A DNA stretch of 64,000 nt from contig JBFWVD010000006.1 in the NCBI GenBank assembly GCA_050246915.1, positions 29,529 to 93,528 on the forward strand. Reading direction: 5' to 3'. Made by a program: the position numbers and the translations under genes. Source of the stretch: JBFWVD01 sp050246915 (GTDB lineage: Bacteria; Actinomycetota; Acidimicrobiia; Acidimicrobiales; Ilumatobacteraceae). Numbering within the stretch: the stretch's first letter is position 1; the number at the start of each line of letters is the position of its first letter. Shown one piece after another: positions 16,918 through 26,020 of this stretch. The notes beneath the pieces were generated by a model. That model was not told the origin of the DNA. It saw only the letters and a list, made by a program, of their open reading frames with translations, and searched no databases.

Positions 16918-17385
16918 TCAAACGAGGTCTCCGACGTGCCCGCCACGGACCCATGCCACGTCCGTCAAACGCACCAGACGAGGCGAACGTTCACCGGCAT
17001 ATGCCACAGCGAACTCCTGTCCGTGCATCACCAGTAGATCGGCGCCGAAGTTGCGTTCGGCGGTCATCTCCGCTGCCGGAGCGCACAGTTGCACTTCGAC
17101 CGGTCCGACCACCTCTGTCCAACCTTCGACCCAACTGTGCCGGCGATAGCAGAGGCCGCATCGCTCGCAGTGTCCCACATGGTCGAGTGGCTCACCGTTG
17201 TCGTCGGTGTCGGCGCGGATCGAACCCCAACATCCCGGCGAGATGCACAACGTCACCGCACTGCGAGCTCGATCGACCGCACCCGGCCGCCGAGCCCTCA
17301 AGAGTTCGGGAAGGCTGCGGTTGTTGGCACCGATGAGTCGTCTCACCATCGCATGATCGACCAGCGCATGGCGTCCATCGATCAC
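16918..17385 (-). CDS. Conserved-looking hypothetical protein with Cys/His zinc-binding pattern
   Basis: 155 residues, not recognised. The centre holds CISPGC and HCERCGLCYRRH, enough Cys/His for one zinc site, followed by a beta-rich segment (VVGPVEVQLCAP). Its ATG overlaps the stop of the DinB-family gene (ATGA), so the two are produced together and may cooperate. No membrane segment or signal peptide. Third-position GC is high throughout, which supports real coding. Confidence 0.6.
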   Translation of the reverse strand: MIDGRHALVDHAMVRRLIGANNRSLPELLRARRPGAVDRARSAVTLCISPGCWGSIRADTDDNGEPLDHVGHCERCGLCYRRHSWVEGWTEVVGPVEVQLCAPAAEMTAERNFGADLLVMHGQEFAVAYAGERSPRLVRLTDVAWVRGGHVGDLV

Positions 17386-17933
17386 CCCCTCGGGGGATTC
17401 GCCGCCCGCTCATCGATGTCCAGCTGATGGTGCACGTGCTCATGCGCCAGCCACACGAGCACGTCACCAACGGTGCCCAGGCCCCAGTCACCGTGGAGGA
17501 AGGCGGTATCGACCGGCAGTGCCTCGCTCAACTCGACGAAGGTGGTGATACTCGTCCTGAGCGCCCACAGCGCCGGAGCCGTCGGGAGCGACATGTAGTT
17601 GCGAGCCATGGCCAGCATGCCGAGGTCCCAACCGACGAGCAGCGATCCGGGCGAGTGCTGCAGTTGGACCCAACGCTCGGACCACCCTCGCGCCATGTCG
17701 GTGAGATGGCAGATGTACGCCGTAGCGTTCCAGCCGCCATCAGCAACCTTCGCCATGGCGTCGCGACCGCTGAGGGTCGCTTCGATGATCATCGGTGATA
17801 CAGCGATGACATCGAGTGTCTGGTTGGGACCTATCGACCAGTCGAATCCGCAACGGACACAGCGTCCATCGGGGCTACCGCCACCGAGCCATTCGAGCGC
17901 GGCGGAAAGGAAAGGCGAGGGCGCACCGGGCAT
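17382..17933 (-). CDS. DinB-family protein with N-terminal zinc knuckle
   Basis: 183 residues. Starts with a CVRCGFDW knuckle (C25/C28) and continues as a four-helix DinB/MDMPI-like bundle: CHLTDMARGW early and LAHEHVHHQLDID late supply the His triad expected to bind a metal. DinB-like proteins include thiol (mycothiol or bacillithiol)-dependent transferases and detoxification enzymes. It is translationally coupled to the Cys-rich hypothetical gene downstream. The reaction is unknown. Confidence 0.75.
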   Translation of the reverse strand: MPGAPSPFLSAALEWLGGGSPDGRCVRCGFDWSIGPNQTLDVIAVSPMIIEATLSGRDAMAKVADGGWNATAYICHLTDMARGWSERWVQLQHSPGSLLVGWDLGMLAMARNYMSLPTAPALWALRTSITTFVELSEALPVDTAFLHGDWGLGTVGDVLVWLAHEHVHHQLDIDERAANPPRG

Positions 17934-17951
17934 GCCCGGAACTGTCGCAGA

Positions 17952-19091
17952 TCAGACGCGTGCGCCCGTCGCGGTTTTCCCGTTCCGGAAGCGGCTCGTG
18001 CGATGAACCGGGTCGGTGTCGATCTTGGGGATGACGTACTCGCCCATGAGCCGGATCGTCTCGAGCGTGTCCTCGACCGGTGCACATCCAACGCTGAACA
18101 CCAGCTGATCGGCGCCCGCCGCTTCCCATCGTCGGCATTGCGCCAAGGCCTCGTCGGGATTTCCGATGATGAGTGCGCCCGCTTCTGCCATCGCCTTGAG
18201 CATGTCCGCCTCGAACGGTGGCAGCCGCTCGGGCCACGCCGGAATTCCCTCGGGACGGGGGAACGTGTCGTGATAGCGGAACGTGAGCGTCTGTAGATCA
18301 TGGATACCAGCAGCGGCGGCCGAGCGCGCCGCGGCATCGCTGTCCTCCGCCACGAAGCCCATCGAAGCGACGAGGATGTTGTCGTTGACGAAGGCGCCGA
18401 TGGGCTCGGCTTGCGCGACGGCCTTCTTGTACACGCCCACGATCCGCTCGAGATCGGCGAGGTCACCGATCGAGAACCCCAACACACCGAGTCCCTTACG
18501 CGCCGCCATCTCGTAGCTTGACGGGTTGCCGGCTGCGTACCACATGGGTGGATGCGGCTTGGCCCACGGCTTGGGGAGGATCTTGCGCGGCGGCATCGAC
18601 CAGTACTTGCCGTCATATCCCTCGTACGTGTCCTGCAGCCACATCTTCGGGAACTCGGCAATGACGTCCTCCCAGATCTCGCGGGTGCTCGACAGATCGG
18701 TGACACCGGGCAAGAAGGCGAGGATCTCGTGGCTCCCGGCACCGCGACCGGTGCCGAACTCGAAGCGGCCCTGCGAGATGTGGTCCAACATCGCGACGCG
18801 TTCAGCGACCTTGGCGGGATGGTTCACCGTCGGTAGCGGATTGAAGATGCCCGACACGAGATGTATGCGCTCCGTGGCGTGGGCCAGGTACCCGAGCACG
18901 ACGTCGTTGGCCGACATGTGCGAGTACTCCTCGAGGAAGTGGTGCTCGGCAGTCAGCACGTACTTGAATCCGGCCTTGTCGGCAGCCTGCGCGATGCGCA
19001 GATCGTTCATGATGGCCTGGTGCTCGGCGTCGGGATCGACGGCCGATCGGCGCGCCGGAACGTGGCTGAACAGGTTGATTCCGAACTCCAT
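17952..19091 (-). CDS. LLM class flavin-dependent oxidoreductase (bacterial luciferase-like)
   Basis: 379 residues, ATG preceded by GGGGAG. Barrel signature MEFGINLF at the start, TAEHHFLEEYSHMSANDVV, RIHLVSGIFNPLPTVNHPAKVAERVAMLDHISQGRFEFGTGRGAG, and PPMWYAAGNPSSYEMAARKGLG. This subgroup resembles flavin-dependent monooxygenases of the alkanal type, longer than the F420 subgroup in this window. It precedes the DinB pair in the same direction with only 18 bases between, so it likely heads that transcript. Substrate unknown. Confidence 0.85.
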   Translation of the reverse strand: MEFGINLFSHVPARRSAVDPDAEHQAIMNDLRIAQAADKAGFKYVLTAEHHFLEEYSHMSANDVVLGYLAHATERIHLVSGIFNPLPTVNHPAKVAERVAMLDHISQGRFEFGTGRGAGSHEILAFLPGVTDLSSTREIWEDVIAEFPKMWLQDTYEGYDGKYWSMPPRKILPKPWAKPHPPMWYAAGNPSSYEMAARKGLGVLGFSIGDLADLERIVGVYKKAVAQAEPIGAFVNDNILVASMGFVAEDSDAAARSAAAAGIHDLQTLTFRYHDTFPRPEGIPAWPERLPPFEADMLKAMAEAGALIIGNPDEALAQCRRWEAAGADQLVFSVGCAPVEDTLETIRLMGEYVIPKIDTDPVHRTSRFRNGKTATGARV

Positions 19092-19202
19092 ACGAACTCC
19101 CCAGGTCGGCCCGGCAATCCCCCGCGCCGGAATCAGGCCATGGTAGCGATGCGGGTCGGCGCGCCATGTAGTCGTGAGACAACGCTGTTCGGCAGCCCCT
19201 TG

Positions 19203-20228
19203 TCAGAACCCCGTCAACAGTCGTTCGAGATGAGCGCACACGAACTGCTCCACCTGCTCGGCCGTCTCGGGCAGGGCGGCCCCGTGGCACATGGGGAACA
19301 CCTCGGCTGCCACCGGTACCCCAGCGGCCTCCAGCCTCGACGCGTATGCCAACCCCTCGTCACGCAACGGGTCGTACTCGCCGATCGTCACGATGGCCGG
19401 AGGGAGCCGCGACAGATCGGTGGCGTGTCCCGGCGACGCATACTGCTCGAAGGCATCCGACGGTGCGCTGAGGTACAGCGACCACATGTCCATCGCCGCC
19501 CCGCGTTCGAACACGAATCCCGACGAGTACCGGTGCATCGACAACGTGTTGCACGCGGACTCGATCACCGGAATCTCGAGCACCTGGGCAGCGATCGGCG
19601 GACCGCCCTCGTCTCTCGCCATCAATGCCACCGCAGCGCTGAGCGCTCCTCCCGCCGACGCACCGCCGATGGCGACGCGATCGACGTCGACACCCAACGT
19701 GGACGCGTTGTCCACGATCCAGCACAGGGCCTGGTAGCAGTCGCGTCCCGGCACAGGGTACTTGTGCTCCGGAGCCATGCGATAGTCGACGTCGATGCAC
19801 ACACCGTCGATCGCCAGGGAGCGAGGGGCGTGTCGCCACGCATTCGACCGGATCATCTCCTCGCCGCCGCCGAGCCAGAAGGCTCCACCATGGAAGTTGA
19901 TGTGCAGAGGGCGGCGTCCAACGGCTCCATGGGCGCGATACACCCGAGCCAGGATCGACCCGCGGCGACACTGGGTGCAACTGGAATTGCCACAGTCGCC
20001 GCCGGTCACCGGGATGCGCACCTCGGTCACATCCACGCCGGCGGGCGGGCCGGGGACCTCGGCGGGCACGGGCATCACCAGCGAGCGACGGCGCTCGACC
20101 ATGGCGAACCATGTCTCACGCTCATCATGGGGACCGGCCGGCACCGACGTCGAGCCCTTCCATCGGGGAAGCGAGCGCTGGCCATCGCGATAGCGCGACG
20201 CTGCGAGCTCACGAAGGCGTTCGTCCAT
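19203..20228 (-). CDS. Alpha/beta hydrolase (hormone-sensitive lipase family) with Cys cluster
   Basis: 341 residues. HSL-family esterase: oxyanion-hole HGGAFW (113-118), nucleophile elbow GGASAGG with S191, YDPLRDEG with D286 and H315 in CHGAALP form the catalytic triad. Typical role: hydrolysis of short acyl esters or lactones in the cytoplasm. Unusually, a loop ahead of the core contains C79, C84 and C87 (DCGNSSCTQC), a potential metal or disulfide cluster not part of the family pattern. It follows the two-domain VOC gene by five bases, so it is in one operon with VOC and SDR. Confidence 0.85.
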   Translation of the reverse strand: MDERLRELAASRYRDGQRSLPRWKGSTSVPAGPHDERETWFAMVERRRSLVMPVPAEVPGPPAGVDVTEVRIPVTGGDCGNSSCTQCRRGSILARVYRAHGAVGRRPLHINFHGGAFWLGGGEEMIRSNAWRHAPRSLAIDGVCIDVDYRMAPEHKYPVPGRDCYQALCWIVDNASTLGVDVDRVAIGGASAGGALSAAVALMARDEGGPPIAAQVLEIPVIESACNTLSMHRYSSGFVFERGAAMDMWSLYLSAPSDAFEQYASPGHATDLSRLPPAIVTIGEYDPLRDEGLAYASRLEAAGVPVAAEVFPMCHGAALPETAEQVEQFVCAHLERLLTGF

Positions 20229-20233
20229 CGCGC

Positions 20234-21142
20234 TCAGGCCCCGATTCGGGGTCGGTCGACCAACTCGACCGTGATGTTGTCGGGATCGCGCAGGAACAAG
20301 ATGGTGAGGCCGTCCACCAGCTTGCTGCCGGTCAGCTGGAAGGTGTGCGGCGTTTGGTTGGTGAGTCCAGCTGCGTGCAACGCGGCGTACGACCCGTGGA
20401 TGTCGTCAACTGCGGTTGCCATGCGGTAGAGACCCTGGTGATACGGCGTCCCGTAGGTGGTCCCGTTCGCCTGCGACCCCGTCCACGTGGTGAACACGAC
20501 GCCGAACGACGGGTCGTCGGTGCCGACCATCGACCGTTCGTCGATGATGCGGTGGTCTTCGTCGCCGGGCCACAGTTGTACTCCGGGTGCGATCACCAGG
20601 TCGCCCGGCGTGAAGCCGAGCTTCGACCACCACGCGGCCGTTCGCCCGACATCGGTGCAGACGACGCGGATGTATCGGAACTCGCTCGGCCCTGGGGACG
20701 CGAAGACCTCGATCGGCAGGTGCTCGGGATCCCGCAGCACGAGCCACCCGTCGCCCCGTCGCTCCACCGAGCCGCCCAGTTCGGTGGCAGTCGTGGCAAC
20801 GATGTCGAGATCAGGTGCCGAGTACGCGATCGACTGGATCCCCGCATACCAAGGCTCGGGGTACAGCGCCCCTGATGTCGGCGCCGGTGCCCGCCAGTTG
20901 ATGAGCTCCAACGAGCACGAACGGCGGCCACCTCGATGGTCGTACAGGAAGGTCACGCGGCACTCGATCTCCTCGTAGAGACCGAACGGCGGCCCCTCCC
21001 CCGGCCCGCTCACCGATCGCATCACGGTCTTGAGCCCGAAGACCTGGTGATAGAAGTGTTCGAGTCGCTCGGCGTCCACGCAATTGTAATTGACATGGAG
21101 GAACCGGCGAGCCTCGGTCAGTGGCTGGGCTGTCGTTGTCAT
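20234..21142 (-). CDS. Two-domain VOC (extradiol dioxygenase/glyoxalase-like) protein
   Basis: 302 residues. Two VOC modules are visible: one starting LHVNYNCVDAERLEHFYHQVFGL, another at FRYIRVVCTDVGRTAAWWSKLGF and ending LRDPDNITVELV with the metal-ligand Glu. Overall length fits type I extradiol dioxygenases and related isomerases, but a full His-His-Glu triad cannot be assigned with certainty. AGAGGAGTGAC precedes the ATG and overlaps the SDR stop, one base away. The SDR-VOC-esterase order hints at a small catabolic operon. Confidence 0.75.
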   Translation of the reverse strand: MTTTAQPLTEARRFLHVNYNCVDAERLEHFYHQVFGLKTVMRSVSGPGEGPPFGLYEEIECRVTFLYDHRGGRRSCSLELINWRAPAPTSGALYPEPWYAGIQSIAYSAPDLDIVATTATELGGSVERRGDGWLVLRDPEHLPIEVFASPGPSEFRYIRVVCTDVGRTAAWWSKLGFTPGDLVIAPGVQLWPGDEDHRIIDERSMVGTDDPSFGVVFTTWTGSQANGTTYGTPYHQGLYRMATAVDDIHGSYAALHAAGLTNQTPHTFQLTGSKLVDGLTILFLRDPDNITVELVDRPRIGA

Positions 21143-21143
21143 G

Positions 21144-21980
21144 TCACTCCTCTTTCGGGACGATCCAACGCTCGGTCATGGCGACGAGACGAGCGCCACT
21201 GAGGTCCTTGAGCTTCTGGGCCACCATCTTGGTGACCGCCTCGCAGCTCTGATATCGCAGAGCGGGACGCTCGGCATTGGCGACCTCCCACAGCAGCGCC
21301 CCGATCTCCTCGGGTGTCTGACCCGCGGCATGGCCCCGCTCTTGGATCGCTTGCAGCGCGCCGCGCGCAACGGCATAGGGCCCATCGAGTGCACGATCGA
21401 CGTTGGTGAACGTCGTGACGAACCCGGTGCTGACGGGCCCCGGCTCGACGACGGTCACATCGATGCCGAACTGCGACGCCACCGGGCGAAGCGACTCGAG
21501 CATGCCCTCGACCGCGAACTTCGAGGCGCTGTACGCGTCCTGGAACGGTTGCCCGATGGCGCCGCAGACGCTTCCCACCGAGATGTAGCGGCCTCGACCG
21601 CGTGCGCGCCACGACGGCATCAACGCGTGCAGGAGACGGACGTTCCCGAACAGGTTCGTCTCGATCACGGATCGGAACTCGTCGAGCGGTACCTCCTCCG
21701 TCGTCCCATCGCTGCCGACGCCGGCATTGTTGATGACGACGTCGGGAGCGCCGTGGTCGGCGATGATCGCCGCCATCGCGTTCGTGACCGAGGAGTCGCT
21801 GGCCACGTCGAGCGCCCGGACATCGGCAAATGATCCCGTTGACACGAGCGCGCTCTCCAGTGAGCCCGACCGCGACAGATCGCGCATGGTGGCAACCACG
21901 GTCCAACCTCGACTGGCGAAATGGACCGCGGTGGCGAGACCGACGCCGCTCGAGCATCCGGTGATGACCACCGTGCTCAC
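21144..21980 (-). CDS. SDR family oxidoreductase
   Basis: 278 residues from GTG 21980. Motifs: TGCSSGVG (7-14), NNAGVGSDG (about 85-93), catalytic Ser in SVGSV, and YSASKFA with Tyr/Lys. The long C-terminal region with QERGHAAGQTPEEIGALL is typical of retinol dehydrogenase-like or 'oxidoreductase, short chain' proteins acting on hydrophobic alcohols. First gene of the SDR-VOC-esterase set. The ribosome site is weak (GAGAG nine bases upstream). Confidence 0.82.
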   Translation of the reverse strand: MSTVVITGCSSGVGLATAVHFASRGWTVVATMRDLSRSGSLESALVSTGSFADVRALDVASDSSVTNAMAAIIADHGAPDVVINNAGVGSDGTTEEVPLDEFRSVIETNLFGNVRLLHALMPSWRARGRGRYISVGSVCGAIGQPFQDAYSASKFAVEGMLESLRPVASQFGIDVTVVEPGPVSTGFVTTFTNVDRALDGPYAVARGALQAIQERGHAAGQTPEEIGALLWEVANAERPALRYQSCEAVTKMVAQKLKDLSGARLVAMTERWIVPKEE

Positions 21981-22027
21981 GACAGCGAGCTCTCGGGTAG
22001 GGACTGCACAATCACTGACGACGTGCG

Positions 22028-22456
22028 TCAGGACAGCGGTTTGGGCACGAACTTGCCGTCGCCCTCGACGAACTCGACCATGTTTCCGTCGGGGTCGGCG
22101 AGCAGCATGTATCGGATGCCGTGGCCGGTGTCGATGACGCCGGTGTCCGGGGCGAAGCCGTGCTCAGCGAGTCGGGCAACGATGGGGTCCAGGTCGACCA
22201 CGTGCACGGTCCAGTACTGCAGACCGGTCTTGACCCATGGGTAGATGGTGGGCGGAGCCTTGGGCAGCGACACCTCGGCCTCGAACACCTTCACGAGGTT
22301 CGTGCCCACCAGGAACTTGTGGATGGTTCCCTTGCCCGGGAGCCTCATCTCGCCTGCTCGGGAAAGCCCGATGACCTCACCGTAGAAGTGCAACATGGCG
22401 GGCACATCGTGGGCCACCATCCCGACGTCCAGATCTGCTCGCGAGAACTCCAGCAC
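22028..22456 (-). CDS. VOC family protein
   Basis: 142 residues from GTG 22456 with GGAGGGG upstream. Single VOC module pair: VGMVAHDVPAMLHFYGEVIGLSRAG at the start and DPDGNMVEFVEGDG at the end with the conserved Glu; a central HVVDLDPIVARLAEHGF begins the second half. Likely dimeric metal-dependent lyase, isomerase or dioxygenase relative. It reads toward the SDR gene, 47 bases away, and may belong to the same transcript. Function unassigned. Confidence 0.8.
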   Translation of the reverse strand: MLEFSRADLDVGMVAHDVPAMLHFYGEVIGLSRAGEMRLPGKGTIHKFLVGTNLVKVFEAEVSLPKAPPTIYPWVKTGLQYWTVHVVDLDPIVARLAEHGFAPDTGVIDTGHGIRYMLLADPDGNMVEFVEGDGKFVPKPLS

Positions 22457-22579
22457 GACGGTCCCCTCCCTGTGACGATCCCCACGATCGCTCCGGGCTC
22501 AGTCTCGCACGGCTACTCGGTGCTCACCCATTGATGCCCGGCCATGTCACCCGGCGCAGGCACCCAGGGGTGATGTCGT

Positions 22580-22846
22580 TCAGTCCTGGCGGTCTTTCGC
22601 CGCGTGCTCGGCATCTTCGGTCGACGCGATGTCCGATCCGTCCACTGTGTCCTGTGCACCATCACGAATCTCGCCGTGAGCACGACGAACGGCCAACTGC
22701 GCATCGTCCTCGTCGATCTCGCTCGTCGATCGATCGGCAAGTGCTTTCGCCTCCGCATCGCGGTCGCCGGTGGCCCAGTGCAGCTTCTGACGCAGTGTCG
22801 GCTTCTCCGGATCCGGCGTGGGCGCGGGTGAGGTGGGCTCGGTCAT
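22580..22846 (-). CDS. Small charged hypothetical protein
   Basis: 88 residues from ATG 22846, a start chosen because homologous-looking sequence begins MTEPTSPAP; an ATG at 22879 is further upstream. Very acidic/basic with PEKPTLRQKLHWATGDRDAEAKALADR followed by helices rich in Asp/Ala, resembling small actinobacterial cytoplasmic stress or CsbD-like proteins, without firm identity. The region upstream contains a short tandem repeat. No partner gene is obvious. Confidence 0.55.
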   Translation of the reverse strand: MTEPTSPAPTPDPEKPTLRQKLHWATGDRDAEAKALADRSTSEIDEDDAQLAVRRAHGEIRDGAQDTVDGSDIASTEDAEHAAKDRQD

Positions 22847-22866
22847 GGCCCGCACATACCCCTGGG

Positions 22867-22897
22867 CCGAGTCCATCAAACCCCGAGTCCATCAAAC
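22867..22897. repeat. Tandem 15-base direct repeat
   Basis: CCGAGTCCATCAAAC occurs at 22867-22881 and again at 22883-22897, 16-base period, in the upstream region of the small charged gene. Probably a replication-slippage duplication; it could also duplicate a binding site. Confidence 0.6.
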
Positions 22898-22940
22898 GCG
22901 GTGCAGCGTCAACATCGACGCCACCACTGGCCACGCGGCA

Positions 22941-23798
22941 TCAGGGGCCGCGCTCGATCATCTCGTCACCGAACCGATGCACCGCGTCGATCCGGCTCGC
23001 CAGATCGGGCCCGACTCCGAGGCCCAACACCGGGATGATCGCGGTGTCGACGCCCAACTCCTGCAGAGGCAATGCAGCCCGAGCGCCCCGCAGGACCACC
23101 GTGGCGATCTCGAAGGGTTCCTCAGCGCGTGCACTCGCGGCGCGCAGCGATCGGAGCCGCTCCACCCGCTCCGCAGTTGTGTCGACGTCACGGTGTACGC
23201 CGATCCAGCCGTCGTGCCGTACCGCGCGCTCCATCGCCTGGGGAGTGTTGCCGCCGAGTAGCACCGGAATCCGCCCGCCAAACGCGGCGGGGCTCATCTG
23301 GACCGGGGCGAAGTCGTAGTGCTGCCCGTGGTACTCGACCATCTCTCCGGTCCACAGCAGGCGCAACACCTCGAGCATCTCATCGAACCGTCTGCCTCGC
23401 TGTGCGAACTGCTGCCCGACCAGTTCGAACTCCTCGGACATCCATCCGGTGCCGAAGCCACAGGACATCCGACCCCGCGACAGGATCGAGGCGGTGCTGG
23501 TCAGTTTGGCCAGACTGATGGGATCTCGCAGCGGGGCGATGTACACCGCGGTGGTGAACCGAAGCGTCGTCGTCGCGGTGGCCATCGCTGCGATGGTGAC
23601 CCACGGATCGGGCCAGGGGGTCTCGGGCTCCCACTTGATGCTGCCGTCACTGGTGTAGGGATAGGGCGACGAGATCTGCTGCGGGAAGACCAGATGGTCA
23701 CCGAGTGCGATCCCGCCGAAGCCTGCCTCCTGCGCAGCCACAGCGATGGGCACCAGGTGCTCCACCTCGACCGATCCCGCCATCAACCACCACTGCAT
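22941..23798 (-). CDS. LLM class F420-dependent oxidoreductase (TIGR03619-like)
   Basis: 285 residues. GGIALGDHLVFPQ, SPYPYTSDGSIKWEPETPWPDPW, TAVYIAPLRDPISLAK, GFGTGWMSEEFELVGQ and IPVLLGGNTPQAMERA are hallmarks of the TIGR03619 F420 family. GGAGATC precedes the ATG. It is 28 bases downstream of the enoyl-CoA hydratase gene and is the third gene of the left arm of the divergent catabolic locus, where an F420-linked reduction could be a pathway step. It is closely similar in layout to the LLM gene at 42964. Confidence 0.87.
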   Translation of the reverse strand: MQWWLMAGSVEVEHLVPIAVAAQEAGFGGIALGDHLVFPQQISSPYPYTSDGSIKWEPETPWPDPWVTIAAMATATTTLRFTTAVYIAPLRDPISLAKLTSTASILSRGRMSCGFGTGWMSEEFELVGQQFAQRGRRFDEMLEVLRLLWTGEMVEYHGQHYDFAPVQMSPAAFGGRIPVLLGGNTPQAMERAVRHDGWIGVHRDVDTTAERVERLRSLRAASARAEEPFEIATVVLRGARAALPLQELGVDTAIIPVLGLGVGPDLASRIDAVHRFGDEMIERGP

Positions 23799-23825
23799 CA
23801 GATCTCCATCTCATTGCGTCCAGAC

Positions 23826-24638
23826 TCAGCGGCCGGTGAACCCGGGCTTCCGCTTCTCGCGTCCAGCCCGACTGGCCTCCTTGAAGTCGTCGGAACGGCT
23901 CGAGACCTCGATGGCCATTCCCTCGTCCTCCAGATGACGGGTGAGGTCCACCGTCAACGAACGATGCACCAGCAGCTTCGCCAGCCCCACCGCCACGGTG
24001 GCCGCCGTCGCCAACTCCTGCGTCAAGGCTTCAGCCGTCGCGTCAACCTCGCTTGACGGGACTGCAGTATGGATCATTCCCCATTGCGCGGCCTCGACTC
24101 CCGAGATGGTCCGGCCCAGCATGACCATTTGCTTGGCCCGCGCGACACCCACAAGATGCGACAACATCCATGCAACGCCGCTGTCGGGCGTGAAGCCGAC
24201 ACCGGTGAAGGGCGCTTTGAACCGCGCATCTTCGGCGGCGACCACGAAGTCCGATGCCAGCGCCAAACTCAGCCCCAAGCCCATCGCCCACCCCTGCACA
24301 GCGCACACGATCGGGACCTGCGTCTCGAGCATCGTGGGCACGAGGCGGTTCACCTGCCAACGCATCCGACGTTGTGTCGACCCGGCACGGGGCTTGTCGG
24401 TGCCACCACCGCGTTGGCCGAGGTCGAACCCCGACGTGAAGTTCTCGCCGGTGCCGCTGAGATGAATGACCCTCACCGACTCGTCGGAACCGGCTGCTTC
24501 GATGCACGCGTTGAGTGCCTGCACCATCTCGTCAGTGATGGCGTTGCGACGCTCTGGCCGATCGAGACGCAAGCGCAGCACCCCACCATCGTGGGCCACC
24601 ACCAAGCCATCGGTATCAGGCGGGTACTCGCGGATCAT
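23826..24638 (-). CDS. Enoyl-CoA hydratase/isomerase family protein
   Basis: 270 residues from ATG 24638, which overlaps the MaoC-like stop (TGATG). Crotonase fold: LRLRLDRPERRNAI, the HLSGTGENFTSGFDL oxyanion segment, GWAMGLGLSLALASDFVVAAEDARF and the FTGVGFTPDSG active-site region. In the classical hydratase two Glu residues are needed; here the corresponding places carry other residues, so isomerase, dehalogenase or other crotonase chemistry is equally possible. Second gene of the left catabolic arm. Confidence 0.87.
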   Translation of the reverse strand: MIREYPPDTDGLVVAHDGGVLRLRLDRPERRNAITDEMVQALNACIEAAGSDESVRVIHLSGTGENFTSGFDLGQRGGGTDKPRAGSTQRRMRWQVNRLVPTMLETQVPIVCAVQGWAMGLGLSLALASDFVVAAEDARFKAPFTGVGFTPDSGVAWMLSHLVGVARAKQMVMLGRTISGVEAAQWGMIHTAVPSSEVDATAEALTQELATAATVAVGLAKLLVHRSLTVDLTRHLEDEGMAIEVSSRSDDFKEASRAGREKRKPGFTGR

Positions 24639-25933
24639 CAGCCGTGGTCCTTCGGATCGCCCTTGATGTCGGCAAAGCGGTGGACGAGCGCCTCGAGGCA
24701 CTCCTGTGCATTGGTGGCGCCGCCGGGTGGTGTGGGCAGGCGGACCGGTCCGTGCTCGTGACTGGGCAACAAGATCTTGGCGTGACCGGGGCAGGTCATC
24801 TCGCCGCGCTGGTTCTCGCCCCACACCTCGAGATCGACCGCAGGGCTCCCCTGCTCATCGATGTACTTGTGCACAACCTTGCCGCGCATCCAGTGTGTGT
24901 CACCGACGTAGTTGAAGCGCCGGAACTCCACGTTGAGCGACGACAGCCACGCGTCGTCTCCCATCCAATCGGTGCAGAGATGGATGAGCCAGGTCTCGCG
25001 CATGCGGCCGTAGTCGTAGATCGCCGGGCTACCGGCACGACGCGCCCACTCCTGGTCCCAGTGCACCCGCTGCTGCACATCCGGCACATTCAGATCGTCT
25101 CGGCGGAAGAAGCCCGGCACCCGTTGACGCTGATCGAACCCGAGACGTAGCGCCTTCACCCCGTAGAGACCCATGCCCATACCGGTGTGCCACACCACGA
25201 TGTCGGTGACCCGGAACGGACCCTTCACCAACTGCGGCAGCTCATCGCCCTCGTTCACGTCTTCCCACCAACGCGTCTGAGCACCGCGTCGACGGGCCGA
25301 CTCGCCGCGGATGGCGTCGTCGATCTCCGCGATCTGATCATCGGTGTACGGCTCGATCTTCACGCCGGCGTACTTGTCGACGCCGGATTCGACCTTGGCC
25401 GCCACGGACTGGCGATCGGTGCGGATCATCAATCGATACTGGGCCGACAGCACCGTGCCCGGCGTTGCGAACACCTCACCGGTCCACTCGTGCACGACCC
25501 GATCGGCGAACTCACTCGACTTGTCGTGCACTCCGACCAGGGCGTTGCGACGGGATATCCGCATGCCCGGGCGGATGGGAGCCCACCATTCGCGATAGCC
25601 CCCCGAGTAATAGGCGTGCGCTCCCTTGAGCGGATCACCTTTCAGCAGGGCCCGAGAGTCGGCATCGAGCTCCACGACCTCGTTCTCGCCCACCAGCGTG
25701 TCGCCACCATTGAGCTGGGGCGGTGCGATGGGCCCACCCCACACCGTGCCGGCGGCATACGACGGATCGCACCACAGCGGGTTGTCGTCGCCACAGGCCT
25801 CGGCGATGTGACGGAACGCGTCGGTACCGGGCTCGAGATACCACGGCGGCTGGGGATGTGGCTGGGCGATCCCGATGCGAGCCCGCAGCCGAGCCACGGC
25901 CTCATCGTTGATCGCCGACGGGCGTTCGCTCAT
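24638..25933 (-). CDS. MaoC/FAS1-like dehydratase-domain protein
   Basis: 431 residues from ATG 25933, perfect GGAGG five bases upstream. The N-terminal half has an FAS1-like hot-dog domain (FRHIAEACGDDNPLWCDPSYAAGTVWGGPIAPP); the second half (GDELPQLVKGPFRVTDIVVWHTGMG... to LNVEFRRFNYVGDTHWMRGKV) is another hot-dog domain. Such double hot-dog proteins act as (R)-specific enoyl-CoA hydratases or bind acyl-CoA intermediates, including in steroid and branched-substrate degradation. First gene of the left arm; divergent from the acyl-CoA dehydrogenase across a 181-base promoter region with a palindromic site. Confidence 0.82.
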   Translation of the reverse strand: MSERPSAINDEAVARLRARIGIAQPHPQPPWYLEPGTDAFRHIAEACGDDNPLWCDPSYAAGTVWGGPIAPPQLNGGDTLVGENEVVELDADSRALLKGDPLKGAHAYYSGGYREWWAPIRPGMRISRRNALVGVHDKSSEFADRVVHEWTGEVFATPGTVLSAQYRLMIRTDRQSVAAKVESGVDKYAGVKIEPYTDDQIAEIDDAIRGESARRRGAQTRWWEDVNEGDELPQLVKGPFRVTDIVVWHTGMGMGLYGVKALRLGFDQRQRVPGFFRRDDLNVPDVQQRVHWDQEWARRAGSPAIYDYGRMRETWLIHLCTDWMGDDAWLSSLNVEFRRFNYVGDTHWMRGKVVHKYIDEQGSPAVDLEVWGENQRGEMTCPGHAKILLPSHEHGPVRLPTPPGGATNAQECLEALVHRFADIKGDPKDHG

Positions 25934-26020
25934 GACGTCCTCCATCCCCATGTTCATCCCCCGTGCCTCGGTGGCGCAGCTTCCGAACACCATCGGACCG
26001 CCGGAGACCTCGATTGCTTC

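Noticed and set aside
18861..20429. 522-codon plus-strand frame
   Set aside because: Covers the LLM and esterase genes antisense; low-complexity composition and no motif.
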